A DNA stretch of 64,000 bases from Betaproteobacteria bacterium (lineage in GTDB: Bacteria; Pseudomonadota; Gammaproteobacteria; Burkholderiales; UBA6910): the NCBI GenBank assembly GCA_016183615.1, contig JACPEG010000026.1, positions 82,660 to 146,659 on the forward strand, read 5' to 3'. Position 1 is the stretch's first letter. Each line of letters starts with the position of its first letter. The notes below the pieces were generated by a model. It was not told the DNA's origin, did no database searches, and saw only the letters and a list, made by a program, of their open reading frames with translations. The position numbers and the translations under genes are program-made. Positions 16,962 to 25,756 of the stretch are shown piece by piece.

Positions 16962-18710
16962 ATGGACGAATCCGTCAGCGACACCCTCATCCAGCCCATC
17001 AATTCCCAGAACCTGGACCGCATGGTTCATGCCTGGATGGGCCGCCTCACCCAGGGCCTGTCCCCCGCGGCCCTGGCGGTGGCCTATTTCGACTGGGCAA
17101 TCCATCTCGCCATCTACCCCGGGAAGCGGGTGGAACTGGCGGAAAAGGGCCTGCGCAAGCTGCACCGCTTCATCCACTACGCCCTGCACGCCCGCGACCC
17201 CGATTGCCCCCTGTGCATCGAGCCCCTGCCCCAGGATGAGCGGTTCACCGGCCCGGCATGGCAGGAGTCGCCCTTCAACCTGATCCACCAGTCGTTCCTC
17301 CTCTACCAGCAGTGGTGGCACAACGCCACCACCGAGGTGCGCGGGGTTTCGCGCCACCACGAGCACGTGGTGAACTTCGCCTCCCGCCAGATTCTGGACG
17401 TCTTCTCGCCTTCCAACTTTATTCTCACCAACCCGGAAGTGCTGGAGACCACGATCCGCAAGGGCGGCGTGAACCTGTACGAGGGCGCCATGAACCTGTG
17501 GCGCGACTGGGAGCGCCAGGCCGCGGGCAAGCCCCCGGAAGGGGCGGAAGCGTTCCGGGTGGGGAAAAACGTGGCCGTCACCCCCGGGAAGGTGGTGTTC
17601 CGAAACCGGTTGATCGAGCTGATCCAGTATTCGCCCGCGACCGGGACCGTGTATCCGGAGCCGGTGCTGGTCGTGCCCTCCTGGATCATGAAGTACTACA
17701 TCCTCGACCTTTCGCCGCAGAACTCGCTGGTGAAATACCTGGTGGACCGGGGCCACACCGTGTTCCTGGTTTCCTGGAAAAACCCGGGCGAGGCGGACCG
17801 GGACCTCGGCATGGACGATTACCTGCGGCTCGGGCCCATGGCGGCCCTCGATGCGCTGTCGGCCATCGTGCCCGACCGCAGGATCCACGCGACCGGCTAC
17901 TGCCTGGGCGGGACGCTGCTCTCGGTGGCCGCCTCGGCGATGGCCCGCGACAACGACGATCGCCTCAAGACCGTCACCCTGTTCGCCGCCGAAGTGGATT
18001 TCGGGGAGCCGGGCGAGCTGTCGCTGTTCATCGACGACAGCCAGATCGCTTACCTGGAAGACATCATGTGGGACCGGGGGTACCTGGACGGCAAGCAGAT
18101 GGCGGGCGCTTTCCAACTCCTCAATTCCAAGGACCTCATCTGGTCCAGACTGATCCACGACTACCTGATGGGCGTACGCCGGCCGCTCCCGGATCTCATG
18201 GCGTGGAACGCGGACGCCACGCGGCTCCCCTACCGCATGCACAAGGAATACCTGACGAGCCTCTACCTCGCCAACGACCTGGCCGAAGGCCGCTACCTGG
18301 TCAATGACCGGCCCATCGCGCTCTCGGACATTCGCGCGCCGATTTTCGCGGTGGGCACCGTGAAGGACCACGTCTCGCCGTGGAAATCGGTGTACAAGCT
18401 CCACATCCTCACCGACACCGATGTCACCTTCGTGCTCACCACCGGCGGCCACAACGCCGGCATCGTGAGCGAGCCGGGTCATCCGCGCCGCAGCTACCAG
18501 ATCGCCACCCGCCACGACGACGAAAAATACGTGGACCCGGAGACCTGGCAGGCCATCGCCCCGCGCCACGAGGGCTCCTGGTGGCCGGCGTGGCAGCAGT
18601 GGCTCGCCGAACGCTCGGGCAGCCGCGTCGCCCCGCCCGCCACCGGCGCCCCGGAAAAGGGTTATCATCCCCTGGGCGGCGCCCCGGGGACCTACGTTCT
18701 GCAACCGTGA
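16962..18710 (+). CDS. Polyhydroxyalkanoate synthase, class I-like, divergent
   Basis: A 582-residue PHA synthase. The alpha/beta-hydrolase core has the lipase-like box GYCLGGT with catalytic Cys at about 314, the Asp in GTVKDHVSPW and the His in TTGGHNAGIV. It also has the EGSWWPAW and GAPGTYVLQP tail motifs of class I synthases. It polymerises 3-hydroxyacyl-CoA into PHA at the granule. The N-terminal half differs from the canonical paralogue at 43907-45700, for example LSPAALAVAYFDWAIHLA in place of the usual phasin-like start. It resembles synthases found beside phosphotransacetylase/acetate kinase genes. It leads an operon with those two (gaps 21 and 2 bases) behind an FNR/ANR box, suggesting a low-oxygen carbon-overflow role. 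Confidence 0.9.
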   Translation: MDESVSDTLIQPINSQNLDRMVHAWMGRLTQGLSPAALAVAYFDWAIHLAIYPGKRVELAEKGLRKLHRFIHYALHARDPDCPLCIEPLPQDERFTGPAWQESPFNLIHQSFLLYQQWWHNATTEVRGVSRHHEHVVNFASRQILDVFSPSNFILTNPEVLETTIRKGGVNLYEGAMNLWRDWERQAAGKPPEGAEAFRVGKNVAVTPGKVVFRNRLIELIQYSPATGTVYPEPVLVVPSWIMKYYILDLSPQNSLVKYLVDRGHTVFLVSWKNPGEADRDLGMDDYLRLGPMAALDALSAIVPDRRIHATGYCLGGTLLSVAASAMARDNDDRLKTVTLFAAEVDFGEPGELSLFIDDSQIAYLEDIMWDRGYLDGKQMAGAFQLLNSKDLIWSRLIHDYLMGVRRPLPDLMAWNADATRLPYRMHKEYLTSLYLANDLAEGRYLVNDRPIALSDIRAPIFAVGTVKDHVSPWKSVYKLHILTDTDVTFVLTTGGHNAGIVSEPGHPRRSYQIATRHDDEKYVDPETWQAIAPRHEGSWWPAWQQWLAERSGSRVAPPATGAPEKGYHPLGGAPGTYVLQP

Positions 18711-18731
18711 GCGCCAGGGAGGAACCGTCCT

Positions 18732-20159
18732 TTGAACAAGACCGCCATCCAGCAGGAATTCCGGGATGTGATCGAAAACCGGCCCTTCGCCGAAATCAAG
18801 GTCGGCGACAAGGCGAGCCTCACCCGCATCCTCACCAAGGAGGACGTCCAGCTGTTCGCCATTCTCACCGGCGACGTGAACCCGACGGTGCTCGACGAGG
18901 AATTCGCCCGGACCCACCTCTACCACCGGATCGTCGCCCCCGGCATGTGGGGCGGCTCGCTGATCTCGGCGGTGCTCGGCACCAAGTACCCCGGGCCCGG
19001 CACCATTTACGCCGACCAGTCGCTGCATTTCCTGCGGCCCGTGTCCCTGGGCGACACCATCACCGCCACCCTGACGGTGACCGGCCGCAATGAAGCCGAC
19101 CACCGGGTCACCTTCGAATGCGAGTGCATCAACCAGAAGGGGGAGGTGGTGATCAGCGGCATCGCCGTCGTGATTGCCCCCACCGAGAAAATCCGCCGCG
19201 AGCGCGCCGAGCTGCCCACGGTCCGGCTGATGGATTCCTACGCCCGCTACTACCGGCACCTGCTGGACCTGTCCCGGGACATGGCGCCGATCCGCACCGC
19301 CGTCGTGCACCCGGCGGACAAGGTCTCCCTCATGGGGGCGATCCAGGCCGCACGCGAAGACCTCATCGTGCCGGTCCTGATCGGCCCCGAGGCCAAGATC
19401 CGCGCGGTGGCCGCCGCCGAGGGCGCCGACATTTCCGGCTACACCATCATCAATACCGAGCACAGCCACGCCGCCGCCGAGAAGGGCGTGGCGCTGGCCC
19501 GCGCCGGCGAAGTGGAGGCGATCATGAAGGGCAGCCTCCACACCGACGAGCTGATGGGCGAGGTGGTGGACAAGGCGACCGGCATCCGCACCGCGCGCCG
19601 CGTCAGCCACGTGTTCATCATGGACGTGCCCACCTACCCGCGGCCCCTGTTCATCACCGACGCCGCCATCACCATCGAGCCGACGCTGGACGACAAGGTG
19701 GACATCGTGCAGAACGCCATCGACCTCGCCCACTGCCTGGGCATCGAGACACCGAAGGTTGCGGTCCTCTCGGCGGTGGAAACCGTGACCACCAAGATCC
19801 GCTCCACCATCGAGGCGGCGGCCCTGTGCAAGATGGCCGACCGCGGCCAGATCAGGGGCGCGATCCTGGACGGGCCGCTCGCCTTCGACAACGTGGTCTC
19901 CGAGGTCGCCGCCAAGATCAAGGGCATCACCTCGCCCGTGTCCGGCAAGGCCGACATCCTGCTGGTGCCGGACCTGGAGTCCGGCAACATGCTGGCGAAG
20001 CAGCTCGAGTACCTGGCCGACGCCCAGGCTGCCGGCATCGTGCTGGGCGCGCGCGTGCCGATCATTCTCACCAGCCGGGCCGACAAGGAAATGGCGCGCA
20101 TGGCCTCCTGCGCCGTGGCCCTGCTGGTGGCCCGCAAAAAGCAGAAGCTATCCCAGTAG
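18732..20159 (+). CDS. Bifunctional MaoC-type enoyl-CoA hydratase / phosphate acyltransferase
   Basis: A 475-residue fusion. Residues about 15-150 form a MaoC-like hot-dog domain with TGDVNPTVLDEEFARTHLYH and IVAPGMWGGSLIS, the R-specific enoyl-CoA hydratase signature with catalytic Asp and His. Residues about 165-470 form a phosphate acetyl/butyryltransferase domain (VEAIMKGSLHTDELMGEVV, FITDAAITIEPTLDDKVDIV). It may supply (R)-3-hydroxyacyl-CoA to the synthase upstream and convert acyl-CoA to acyl-phosphate for the kinase downstream. The start is a TTG at 18732, supported by AGGGAGG nine bases upstream. Such fusions are known in proteobacteria; substrate chain length cannot be read from sequence. 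Confidence 0.9.
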   Translation: MNKTAIQQEFRDVIENRPFAEIKVGDKASLTRILTKEDVQLFAILTGDVNPTVLDEEFARTHLYHRIVAPGMWGGSLISAVLGTKYPGPGTIYADQSLHFLRPVSLGDTITATLTVTGRNEADHRVTFECECINQKGEVVISGIAVVIAPTEKIRRERAELPTVRLMDSYARYYRHLLDLSRDMAPIRTAVVHPADKVSLMGAIQAAREDLIVPVLIGPEAKIRAVAAAEGADISGYTIINTEHSHAAAEKGVALARAGEVEAIMKGSLHTDELMGEVVDKATGIRTARRVSHVFIMDVPTYPRPLFITDAAITIEPTLDDKVDIVQNAIDLAHCLGIETPKVAVLSAVETVTTKIRSTIEAAALCKMADRGQIRGAILDGPLAFDNVVSEVAAKIKGITSPVSGKADILLVPDLESGNMLAKQLEYLADAQAAGIVLGARVPIILTSRADKEMARMASCAVALLVARKKQKLSQ

Positions 20160-20161
20160 CC

Positions 20162-21376
20162 GTGGCCCGGGCGATCCTCGTCGTCAACGCCGGCTCCTCG
20201 TCCATCAAGTTCGCGGTATTCCCGCTGGAGGGCGAGCGCCTGGGCAGCCTCGCCTGCAAGGGTCTCGTCGATCGCATCGGGCCTTCGACCGGCCACTTCA
20301 GCGCCTCCGACGCCCAAGGCGCCCGTCTCGCCGACCAGGACATCGCGACCGCACCGGGCGAGCAGCTCGATCACCGGCGCATGTTCGCCACCGCGCTCGA
20401 CTGGCTGGAACGCCACTCGGCGGGGCTCAGCGTGATTGCCGCCGGGCACCGGGTGGTGCACGGCGCCGAGCGCTACTCGACGCCGGTGGTCATCGGCCCC
20501 GAAGTGATGGCGGAGCTGAAACGGCTCATCCCCCTCGCGCCCCTGCATCAGCCCCACAACGTGGCCGCCATCGAAGCCCTGGCCCAGGTGAAGCCCGGGC
20601 TGCCCCAGGTCGCCTGCTTCGACACCGGGTTCCACCGCAGCCAGCCGCCGCTGGCCCAGGCTTTTGCCCTTCCCCGCCCGCTGTCGGCTGAGGGCCTGAA
20701 GCGCTACGGCTTCCACGGCCTGTCCTACGAGTACATCGCTTCGGTGCTGCCCGATTACCTGGGGGACCAGGCCGATGGCCGGGTGATCGTGCTCCACCTC
20801 GGAAATGGCGCCAGCATGTGCGCCATGAAGCAGCGCAGGAGCATCGCCACCACCATGGGCTTCACCGCGCTCGACGGCCTGATGATGGGCACCCGCTGCG
20901 GCAACCTCGATCCCGGCGTGCTGCTCTATCTCATGCAGGAAAAGAAAATGGACGCCGAGGCGATCACCGACCTGCTCTACCGCAAGTCGGGGTTGCTGGG
21001 GGTGTCCGGCGGCATCGCCAGCGACATGCGCACGCTGCTGGAAACCGAGGACGACCGCGCGGGAGAGGCGATCGACCTCTTCGTGTACCGCATCGCGCGG
21101 GAGATCGGCTCGCTGGCCGCCTGCCTGGAAGGGCTGGACGCGCTGGTATTCACCGGCGGCATCGGCGAGCACGCCGACACCATCCGCGAGATGGTGTGCG
21201 AGGCCGCCGAGTGGCTGGGCGTTCAGCTCGACGAACCCGCCAACCTGAAGGGGGGGCCCAGGATCAGCAAGGAGGGCAGCGCCGCTTCAGCGTGGGTGAT
21301 CCCTACCGACGAGGAAGCGGTGATCGCGCGCCATACCTACCGGCTGCTGAATTCCGGCCATCCTACCCGAAGCTAG
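20162..21376 (+). CDS. ackA: Acetate kinase (or short-chain acyl kinase)
   Basis: A 404-residue acetokinase-family protein. It has the N-terminal phosphate-binding VNAGSSSIKFAVF, HRVVHGAERYS, the catalytic-site FDTGFH, the LHLGNGASMCA ATP site and FTGGIGEHADTIRE. It makes ATP from acyl-phosphate and ADP, completing a pathway with the phosphotransacetylase two bases upstream. The start is a GTG at 20162, immediately after the TAG of the previous gene; the longer open frame in this phase is the antiphase shadow of that gene. Propionate or butyrate are possible substrates. With the FNR/ANR box at the operon head, ATP production under oxygen limitation is the likely purpose. Confidence 0.95.
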   Translation: MARAILVVNAGSSSIKFAVFPLEGERLGSLACKGLVDRIGPSTGHFSASDAQGARLADQDIATAPGEQLDHRRMFATALDWLERHSAGLSVIAAGHRVVHGAERYSTPVVIGPEVMAELKRLIPLAPLHQPHNVAAIEALAQVKPGLPQVACFDTGFHRSQPPLAQAFALPRPLSAEGLKRYGFHGLSYEYIASVLPDYLGDQADGRVIVLHLGNGASMCAMKQRRSIATTMGFTALDGLMMGTRCGNLDPGVLLYLMQEKKMDAEAITDLLYRKSGLLGVSGGIASDMRTLLETEDDRAGEAIDLFVYRIAREIGSLAACLEGLDALVFTGGIGEHADTIREMVCEAAEWLGVQLDEPANLKGGPRISKEGSAASAWVIPTDEEAVIARHTYRLLNSGHPTRS

Positions 21377-21474
21377 TTGTCACCCTGGCGAAAGCCGGGG
21401 TCCAGCGCGGCCGTTGAAAAACCACAGGGTCCCAGCTTGGTCGTCACCCCGGACCCCGATCCGGGACGGGAAGA
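21375..21474. repeat. Small hairpin repeats between convergent ackA and helicase genes
   Basis: The 116-base gap holds CACCCTGGCGAAAGCCGGGG, a stem with a GAAA tetraloop, followed by GGTCCAG. A second GTCACCCCGGACCCCGATCC / GGGACGGG segment follows. The first resembles the dispersed REP-type unit with a CGAAAG centre found in many proteobacteria. It may also stop transcription from both sides. No coding frame is credible. Confidence 0.5.
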
Positions 21475-21492
21475 CGGAGTTTTCCACGCGCA

Positions 21493-23655
21493 TTATCTCT
21501 CTTTCCGCAGGTCGTCCAGAAACTCCGACGCCGGGTCCACGCTGGTCACGAGCAGATGATCCCGTGCGCGAGTGCATGCGACGTAGAGCAGGTGGCGTTC
21601 GGTGTCATAGACCTCCTGCAAATCCGCGTCGTCGCCTACTGTTTCGATCCGCTCCTGCAGGGGAATGATCTCATCATCACAGGCCATCACCCCCACCGCA
21701 CGAAACTCCAGCCCCTTGGCGAGATGCATGGTGCTGATCGAGACGTGGCCGCTGGTAGTCTCGACGTGTTCGTCGAGGACCTTGTAGGGAATTCCCGCTT
21801 CCTCGACCGCCGCACGGGCACGGTCGAGTTCCGCCGGCGAGCGCACGAAAACGCCGAACTCGTGAGGCGCGACGCCGGCCTTCAGATGCTCTGAAAGCCA
21901 GCCGCTGACCGTCGCGGTCTCTTCCTTCTGGCTGTCGAGAACCCGGATCATGGGCGCCGGGCCGTTGAAGACGGACACTGTGTCGCCCCGCTCATCCGTG
22001 TTGCCGTCCGCATCGGACACCGCCGGTCCCAAAAGGCGGTCGGCCTGCATGCGTATCTGGTGCGAGGTCCGGTAATTGACGCGCAGCGTCCGGGATCGCC
22101 CGCGAATATCGACGCCCAGCGCCCTCCAGGAGAAAGGCTGCTGAAAAATCCGCTGGCCGAGGTCCCCGGCAAAAAAGAGCGCGTCCGGCCTATGCGCGCC
22201 GAGAGCGGCGAAAAACCGCAAGTGTGAAATGCTGAAGTCCTGCGCCTCGTCCACGACCGCGAAGTCGAAAGGCGGATTCTTGCTCGCGGCCAGAATCGAG
22301 GCCAATCGGCTGAACAGCCCCGGGTAGGTAATCAGGTTCCGTGCTGCCAGACCCGCGCGCACGCGAACGAAAATGGACCACAGGACGGCGCGCTGTGGCT
22401 CCGGGAGCCGTGTTTTCCTTCCCAGGCGCACGACGTCGCAATACGCTTCCCAGCTTTCCAACTGCCACGCATCGACGACCTGTTCCCACTCCGTTTGCAG
22501 AAAATGCGGACTGAATTTGTGGCTGCCGCCTGCCTTGGATGCCTCGCTCAGCAGTTCGACAATGACTTCGCGTGTGGCGAGATTCGCCGGGCCGAAATGG
22601 GACTTATAGAGACGAATGCCGATGGCCTCGATGGCGTGAACATCGATGCGTTCGGCCAGGCGCGGCTCATTGCTCACCAGGCGCCTGAGCTGGGTCCGGA
22701 GCGCATTGGCCAGAGTGTCGGAGAAGGTGGTGAGCAAGACCCGCGCGTCGGGATGGCGGCGCGCCAGAAACACGGCCCGATGCAGGGCCACAATCGTCTT
22801 GCCGGTGCCCGCGGAACCGGAGACCCGCGCCAGCCCCGTGTATTCGCGCTCGACCCACTGCCGCTGCTCCGGGTGCAGGAAGACCGTCCATTTGTCCCAC
22901 GGAAAATCGAGCGCGCGTTGTAACTCTGCTACATCGTCTATGGTTCGGAAGCGGCGCCGCGCATCGGGATGCGCGAATGGGTCGACTGCAGCAGCCGCAG
23001 GCTTTAAGTTCCGAATCTCGCTATCTACCGGCAAGCTGAATGAAGCTGAAGCTCCGTATGACGCCTCAGGCTCATTGACTGCAAGTTGCACAGCTTTTGG
23101 ATGGCCGCCCGTCGCCAATTCAAGCAGTGCTTCGGCGGCTTCGCTCGGTAAATGGCCCGCCAGTTCCAAAAGGCTGTCTTCGTCGGACTGTCGCACATCG
23201 CGCAGCCATTCGACCGGCACTCCGTAACTTAGCAATTCGTCATCGCTACGATGCATGAACAGTAGCGGTTTCGCGGGCGCAGCTCGGGAATCCTCGGTGT
23301 ATTTCGGGAGAGCGATTTCCTCGATCCGCTCGCGAATCTCCACGAACTGCGCGGCGCCCGTCTTCGGATGTGTCTCCAGCCTGCGCCGCTCGGCCCAGTC
23401 GTAGGCCTTGTCGTGGTGATCCACGTAGCACAGCAGCAGGCTGTCGGCCGTCTTGTGAACGATCAGCCGGACGTCGGCGCTGACCCGCACCGACCAGAAG
23501 TTCTTGTCCTTCGCCTTGTCGAGCTTGTGAAAACTCATCCCCGGATTGGCCGGGTTGAGTTGCAAGTCGAACGCTGTTGTCTTGACGGCCTTCTGCTCGT
23601 CACCGGTCAGTCGCGCAAGGCTGACGGTGAAGGTGTCGGCGATACGGAAGTCCAT
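21493..23655 (-). CDS. UvrD/Rep-type superfamily 1 helicase with RelE/ParE-like N-terminal domain
   Basis: A 720-residue protein. Residues about 1-95 resemble the RelE/ParE toxin fold (DFRIADTFTVSLARL ... WSVRVSADVRLIVHKT ... LLCYVDHHDKAYDWAERR). A linker follows, then an SF1A helicase: Walker A GSAGTGKT at 280-287, Walker B VVDEAQDF, FAGDLGQRIFQ, VNYRTSHQIR and the C-terminal STMHLAKGLEFRAV and LLYVACTRARDHLLV motifs. It unwinds DNA 3' to 5' by family rule. It is the last gene of the defence island, 69 bases after the DUF2326 ATPase on the same strand. Whether the RelE-like part is a toxin, a DNA/ribosome-binding element or structural is not visible. No antitoxin gene adjoins it. Confidence 0.85.
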   Translation of the reverse strand: MDFRIADTFTVSLARLTGDEQKAVKTTAFDLQLNPANPGMSFHKLDKAKDKNFWSVRVSADVRLIVHKTADSLLLCYVDHHDKAYDWAERRRLETHPKTGAAQFVEIRERIEEIALPKYTEDSRAAPAKPLLFMHRSDDELLSYGVPVEWLRDVRQSDEDSLLELAGHLPSEAAEALLELATGGHPKAVQLAVNEPEASYGASASFSLPVDSEIRNLKPAAAAVDPFAHPDARRRFRTIDDVAELQRALDFPWDKWTVFLHPEQRQWVEREYTGLARVSGSAGTGKTIVALHRAVFLARRHPDARVLLTTFSDTLANALRTQLRRLVSNEPRLAERIDVHAIEAIGIRLYKSHFGPANLATREVIVELLSEASKAGGSHKFSPHFLQTEWEQVVDAWQLESWEAYCDVVRLGRKTRLPEPQRAVLWSIFVRVRAGLAARNLITYPGLFSRLASILAASKNPPFDFAVVDEAQDFSISHLRFFAALGAHRPDALFFAGDLGQRIFQQPFSWRALGVDIRGRSRTLRVNYRTSHQIRMQADRLLGPAVSDADGNTDERGDTVSVFNGPAPMIRVLDSQKEETATVSGWLSEHLKAGVAPHEFGVFVRSPAELDRARAAVEEAGIPYKVLDEHVETTSGHVSISTMHLAKGLEFRAVGVMACDDEIIPLQERIETVGDDADLQEVYDTERHLLYVACTRARDHLLVTSVDPASEFLDDLRKER

Positions 23656-23724
23656 AGAGTAGTCGGCACCTCTGTTAGGTAAGCAGCGAGTCTCGCCCGC
23701 GATACACCGCGTGTGACCAGCCGA

Positions 23725-25521
23725 CTACCACGCGCGCATCTTGAATAGTCGTCCCTGCTCGTTTTCATCGTGCAGGGTTAGTACGATCTCGCTATCGTCG
23801 AACACCGAGTCGTCGGTATCGCTGCGCGCGGGAAGGTCGGAGTCGATCAAGGTGATGACCGGCTGAATCCCGAGGTCGGCATAGCGGCGGATGACAGTAA
23901 GCAGGATTTCCTTCTTACGGTCATCGAGCGACTCGAACACCCCGTCGTGATAGACGAAACGCGGAAACTTGTCGTCGAGGTGCGCGCGCAGCACCGCCAT
24001 ATCGAAGGCGATGCACAGCAGCTTGCGATAGGTATGTCCCATGTCGGCACTGGTGGCATTGCCGGACTCGTCGAGGATTTCGGCCTTGAATTCGAGGTGA
24101 CCCAACTGATTGGGCGATACGCTGAGCAGGGCCTTGCGGTCAATCACGTCTTCGACGATCTCATTGAAGAATAACCGGATCGCAGAGAACAGGCTGATCT
24201 TGTCGAAGTTCTGCTTCTCGACATCGGCTTCGATCTGCGTCTGCAAGTGCCCGCGCTCTTCCGTCAAGGCGCGAATATCGGTGCGCAACTCCTGCAGGCG
24301 GTGCAGGAAGCCGCGCTGCCGCTCCAGCGAGGTGATGTCGGCCCGGAGCGTCACCATCTCGCCGGAGACCTGCTTGTACTTGTTGAACACGTCGGTACCG
24401 CTCAGGAACGACAAGGTGTCCGAGCGCCGCTTGCCCAGCGCGTTGAGTTCGGCATTGACGCGCTTAAGTTCGGCCTCGACTTCGGTGCGCTCATCCTGGA
24501 GGTAGCCGCGGCGCTCGTCCGTGATCGCGCGGTTGAAAGCGATCAACTGCTGGAAGTCCTTCTTGATCTGCCCCTTGAACAGCACGCCAGCGTCCTCAAA
24601 CAGGCGCTGCGCCTCGTCTGGGTTGAACAGAATCTGGTCCTCTTCGAGCGAGGCCAGAATCTTCTTCTTGTTCTGATTCAGCGAATAGCGTTCCGCATTG
24701 AGGGCAGCGATGCGTTCGTCGATCTCATCGACCAGTTGCTTGGTGCGGCCCTTGTCCTGCGCGCGGAAATCGAAGGCGTCGAGAAGCTTCTGCTTCTTCT
24801 CGGCTTCCTGCTGCTTCAGCAGCAGGATACCCTCGATTTTGCTAATATCCTCAATCGAGCCGCCCAGCTCGTTCTTAATCGTTTGCGCCGTCGCCTGCTT
24901 TTTAGCCAGTTCGACTTCCTTCTCGTAGTGCAAGGCCACCAACTGGGCATTGAAGCCCAGAATGTGCGCGAGGAAGGGTTTCCAGTCCGAATGCGCAGCA
25001 CCAAACTTGCGCAGATGAAACACGTCGCGAAAGTCGTCCTGCGAGCGCAGCAGGTAGCCCAAGCCCTTGCGGTAAGACCAGGGTTTGAGCGCGCGCCAGT
25101 CGAGCAGACCGTCCAGCATATCGCGCGCGCGCTCAAACGGCATGTCGAGGTGATCCCATTCAGATGCTGGCAGCGCAGTGAAATCCTGGTGGCTGGCCTC
25201 GTGCTTCTTAAAGCTAACCTTGCTCGCCTCCTCGACGCTGCGCCGCACGGTCACATAGGATGCGTCCATCAACTCGATCTCAAGAAAGAAGACGAAGTCC
25301 TTGAACAGGTCGAGGTGCTTGAACAGGAAGAACTTGGCGTCGCGTCCGGCAAGAAAGCCGAAATCGAGCATAAGCCCAAGCGTGGTCTTGCCGAGGTTGT
25401 GCGTATCCTTGTTCCGGTTCTCGGGTAGGCGAATCTCGGCCATGATGACGTTCAGGCCCGATACGAAGTCCACGGGCTCGAACAACTCCGGCTTGTTGGA
25501 ATAGAGTCTAGATAGCTTCAT
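23725..25521 (-). CDS. DUF2326 SMC-like ATPase of an ABC three-component (ABC-3C) system
   Basis: A 598-residue SMC/RecN-like ABC ATPase. The N-terminal lobe has a P-loop in HNLGKTTLGL (about 41-50). Residues about 215-460 are strongly coiled-coil (KKQATAQTIKNELGG ... RRGYLQDERTEVEAELKR). The C-terminal DUF2326 lobe holds a signature-like MGHTYRKLLCIAFDMAVL and a Walker B-like FVYHDGVFESLDD in which Gly replaces the usual Glu. The ATG at 25521 (MKLSRLYSN) is chosen; a start four codons upstream is possible. It overlaps the middle-component gene by 14 bases and follows the nuclease-CTD gene. DUF2326 ATPases are the sensor/motor part of ABC-3C conflict systems, classified computationally; target and trigger are unknown. 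Confidence 0.85.
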   Translation of the reverse strand: MKLSRLYSNKPELFEPVDFVSGLNVIMAEIRLPENRNKDTHNLGKTTLGLMLDFGFLAGRDAKFFLFKHLDLFKDFVFFLEIELMDASYVTVRRSVEEASKVSFKKHEASHQDFTALPASEWDHLDMPFERARDMLDGLLDWRALKPWSYRKGLGYLLRSQDDFRDVFHLRKFGAAHSDWKPFLAHILGFNAQLVALHYEKEVELAKKQATAQTIKNELGGSIEDISKIEGILLLKQQEAEKKQKLLDAFDFRAQDKGRTKQLVDEIDERIAALNAERYSLNQNKKKILASLEEDQILFNPDEAQRLFEDAGVLFKGQIKKDFQQLIAFNRAITDERRGYLQDERTEVEAELKRVNAELNALGKRRSDTLSFLSGTDVFNKYKQVSGEMVTLRADITSLERQRGFLHRLQELRTDIRALTEERGHLQTQIEADVEKQNFDKISLFSAIRLFFNEIVEDVIDRKALLSVSPNQLGHLEFKAEILDESGNATSADMGHTYRKLLCIAFDMAVLRAHLDDKFPRFVYHDGVFESLDDRKKEILLTVIRRYADLGIQPVITLIDSDLPARSDTDDSVFDDSEIVLTLHDENEQGRLFKMRAW

Positions 25522-25756
25522 TGGGCCCCACATATTCCACGGCGTCGGTCTTGGGGCGATAGTCGATCAGTCCCATCAGGTAGAGGAAATTGAGTGCAGG
25601 CAGGAACAGCACGTCGCCGCCGACGACGGACTTCTTCGCGTACTTGCGCAAGGCGTCGTAGTCGTCCAGCCGACGCATCTTGAGGCGCGCCAGCAACAAG
25701 AGCGACACGTTGATGACCGTGCGATCCGGGTGCGAATGCTTAGTCGGTCTCAGCAT
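25508..25756 (-). CDS. ABC-3C middle component, small protein
   Basis: An 82-residue protein (INVSLLLLARLKMRRLDDYD ... FLPALNFLYLMGLIDYRP) that matches in size, composition and position the middle component of ABC-3C systems. It reads as a small winged-helix-like helical protein thought to bridge the ATPase and the CTD effector. Its ATG at 25756 lies 17 bases inside the end of the upstream nuclease gene, and its stop lies 14 bases past the start of the ATPase gene. The three cistrons are therefore translationally locked. The call rests mainly on this context; the sequence itself shows no catalytic motif. Confidence 0.75.
   Translation of the reverse strand: MLRPTKHSHPDRTVINVSLLLLARLKMRRLDDYDALRKYAKKSVVGGDVLFLPALNFLYLMGLIDYRPKTDAVEYVGPNEAI

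Noticed and set aside
16869..19733. 954-codon open frame antisense to phaC-like and MaoC-PTA
   Set aside because: It mirrors two well-supported genes in GC-rich DNA; its translation is His/Gly/Val-rich with no family motif.
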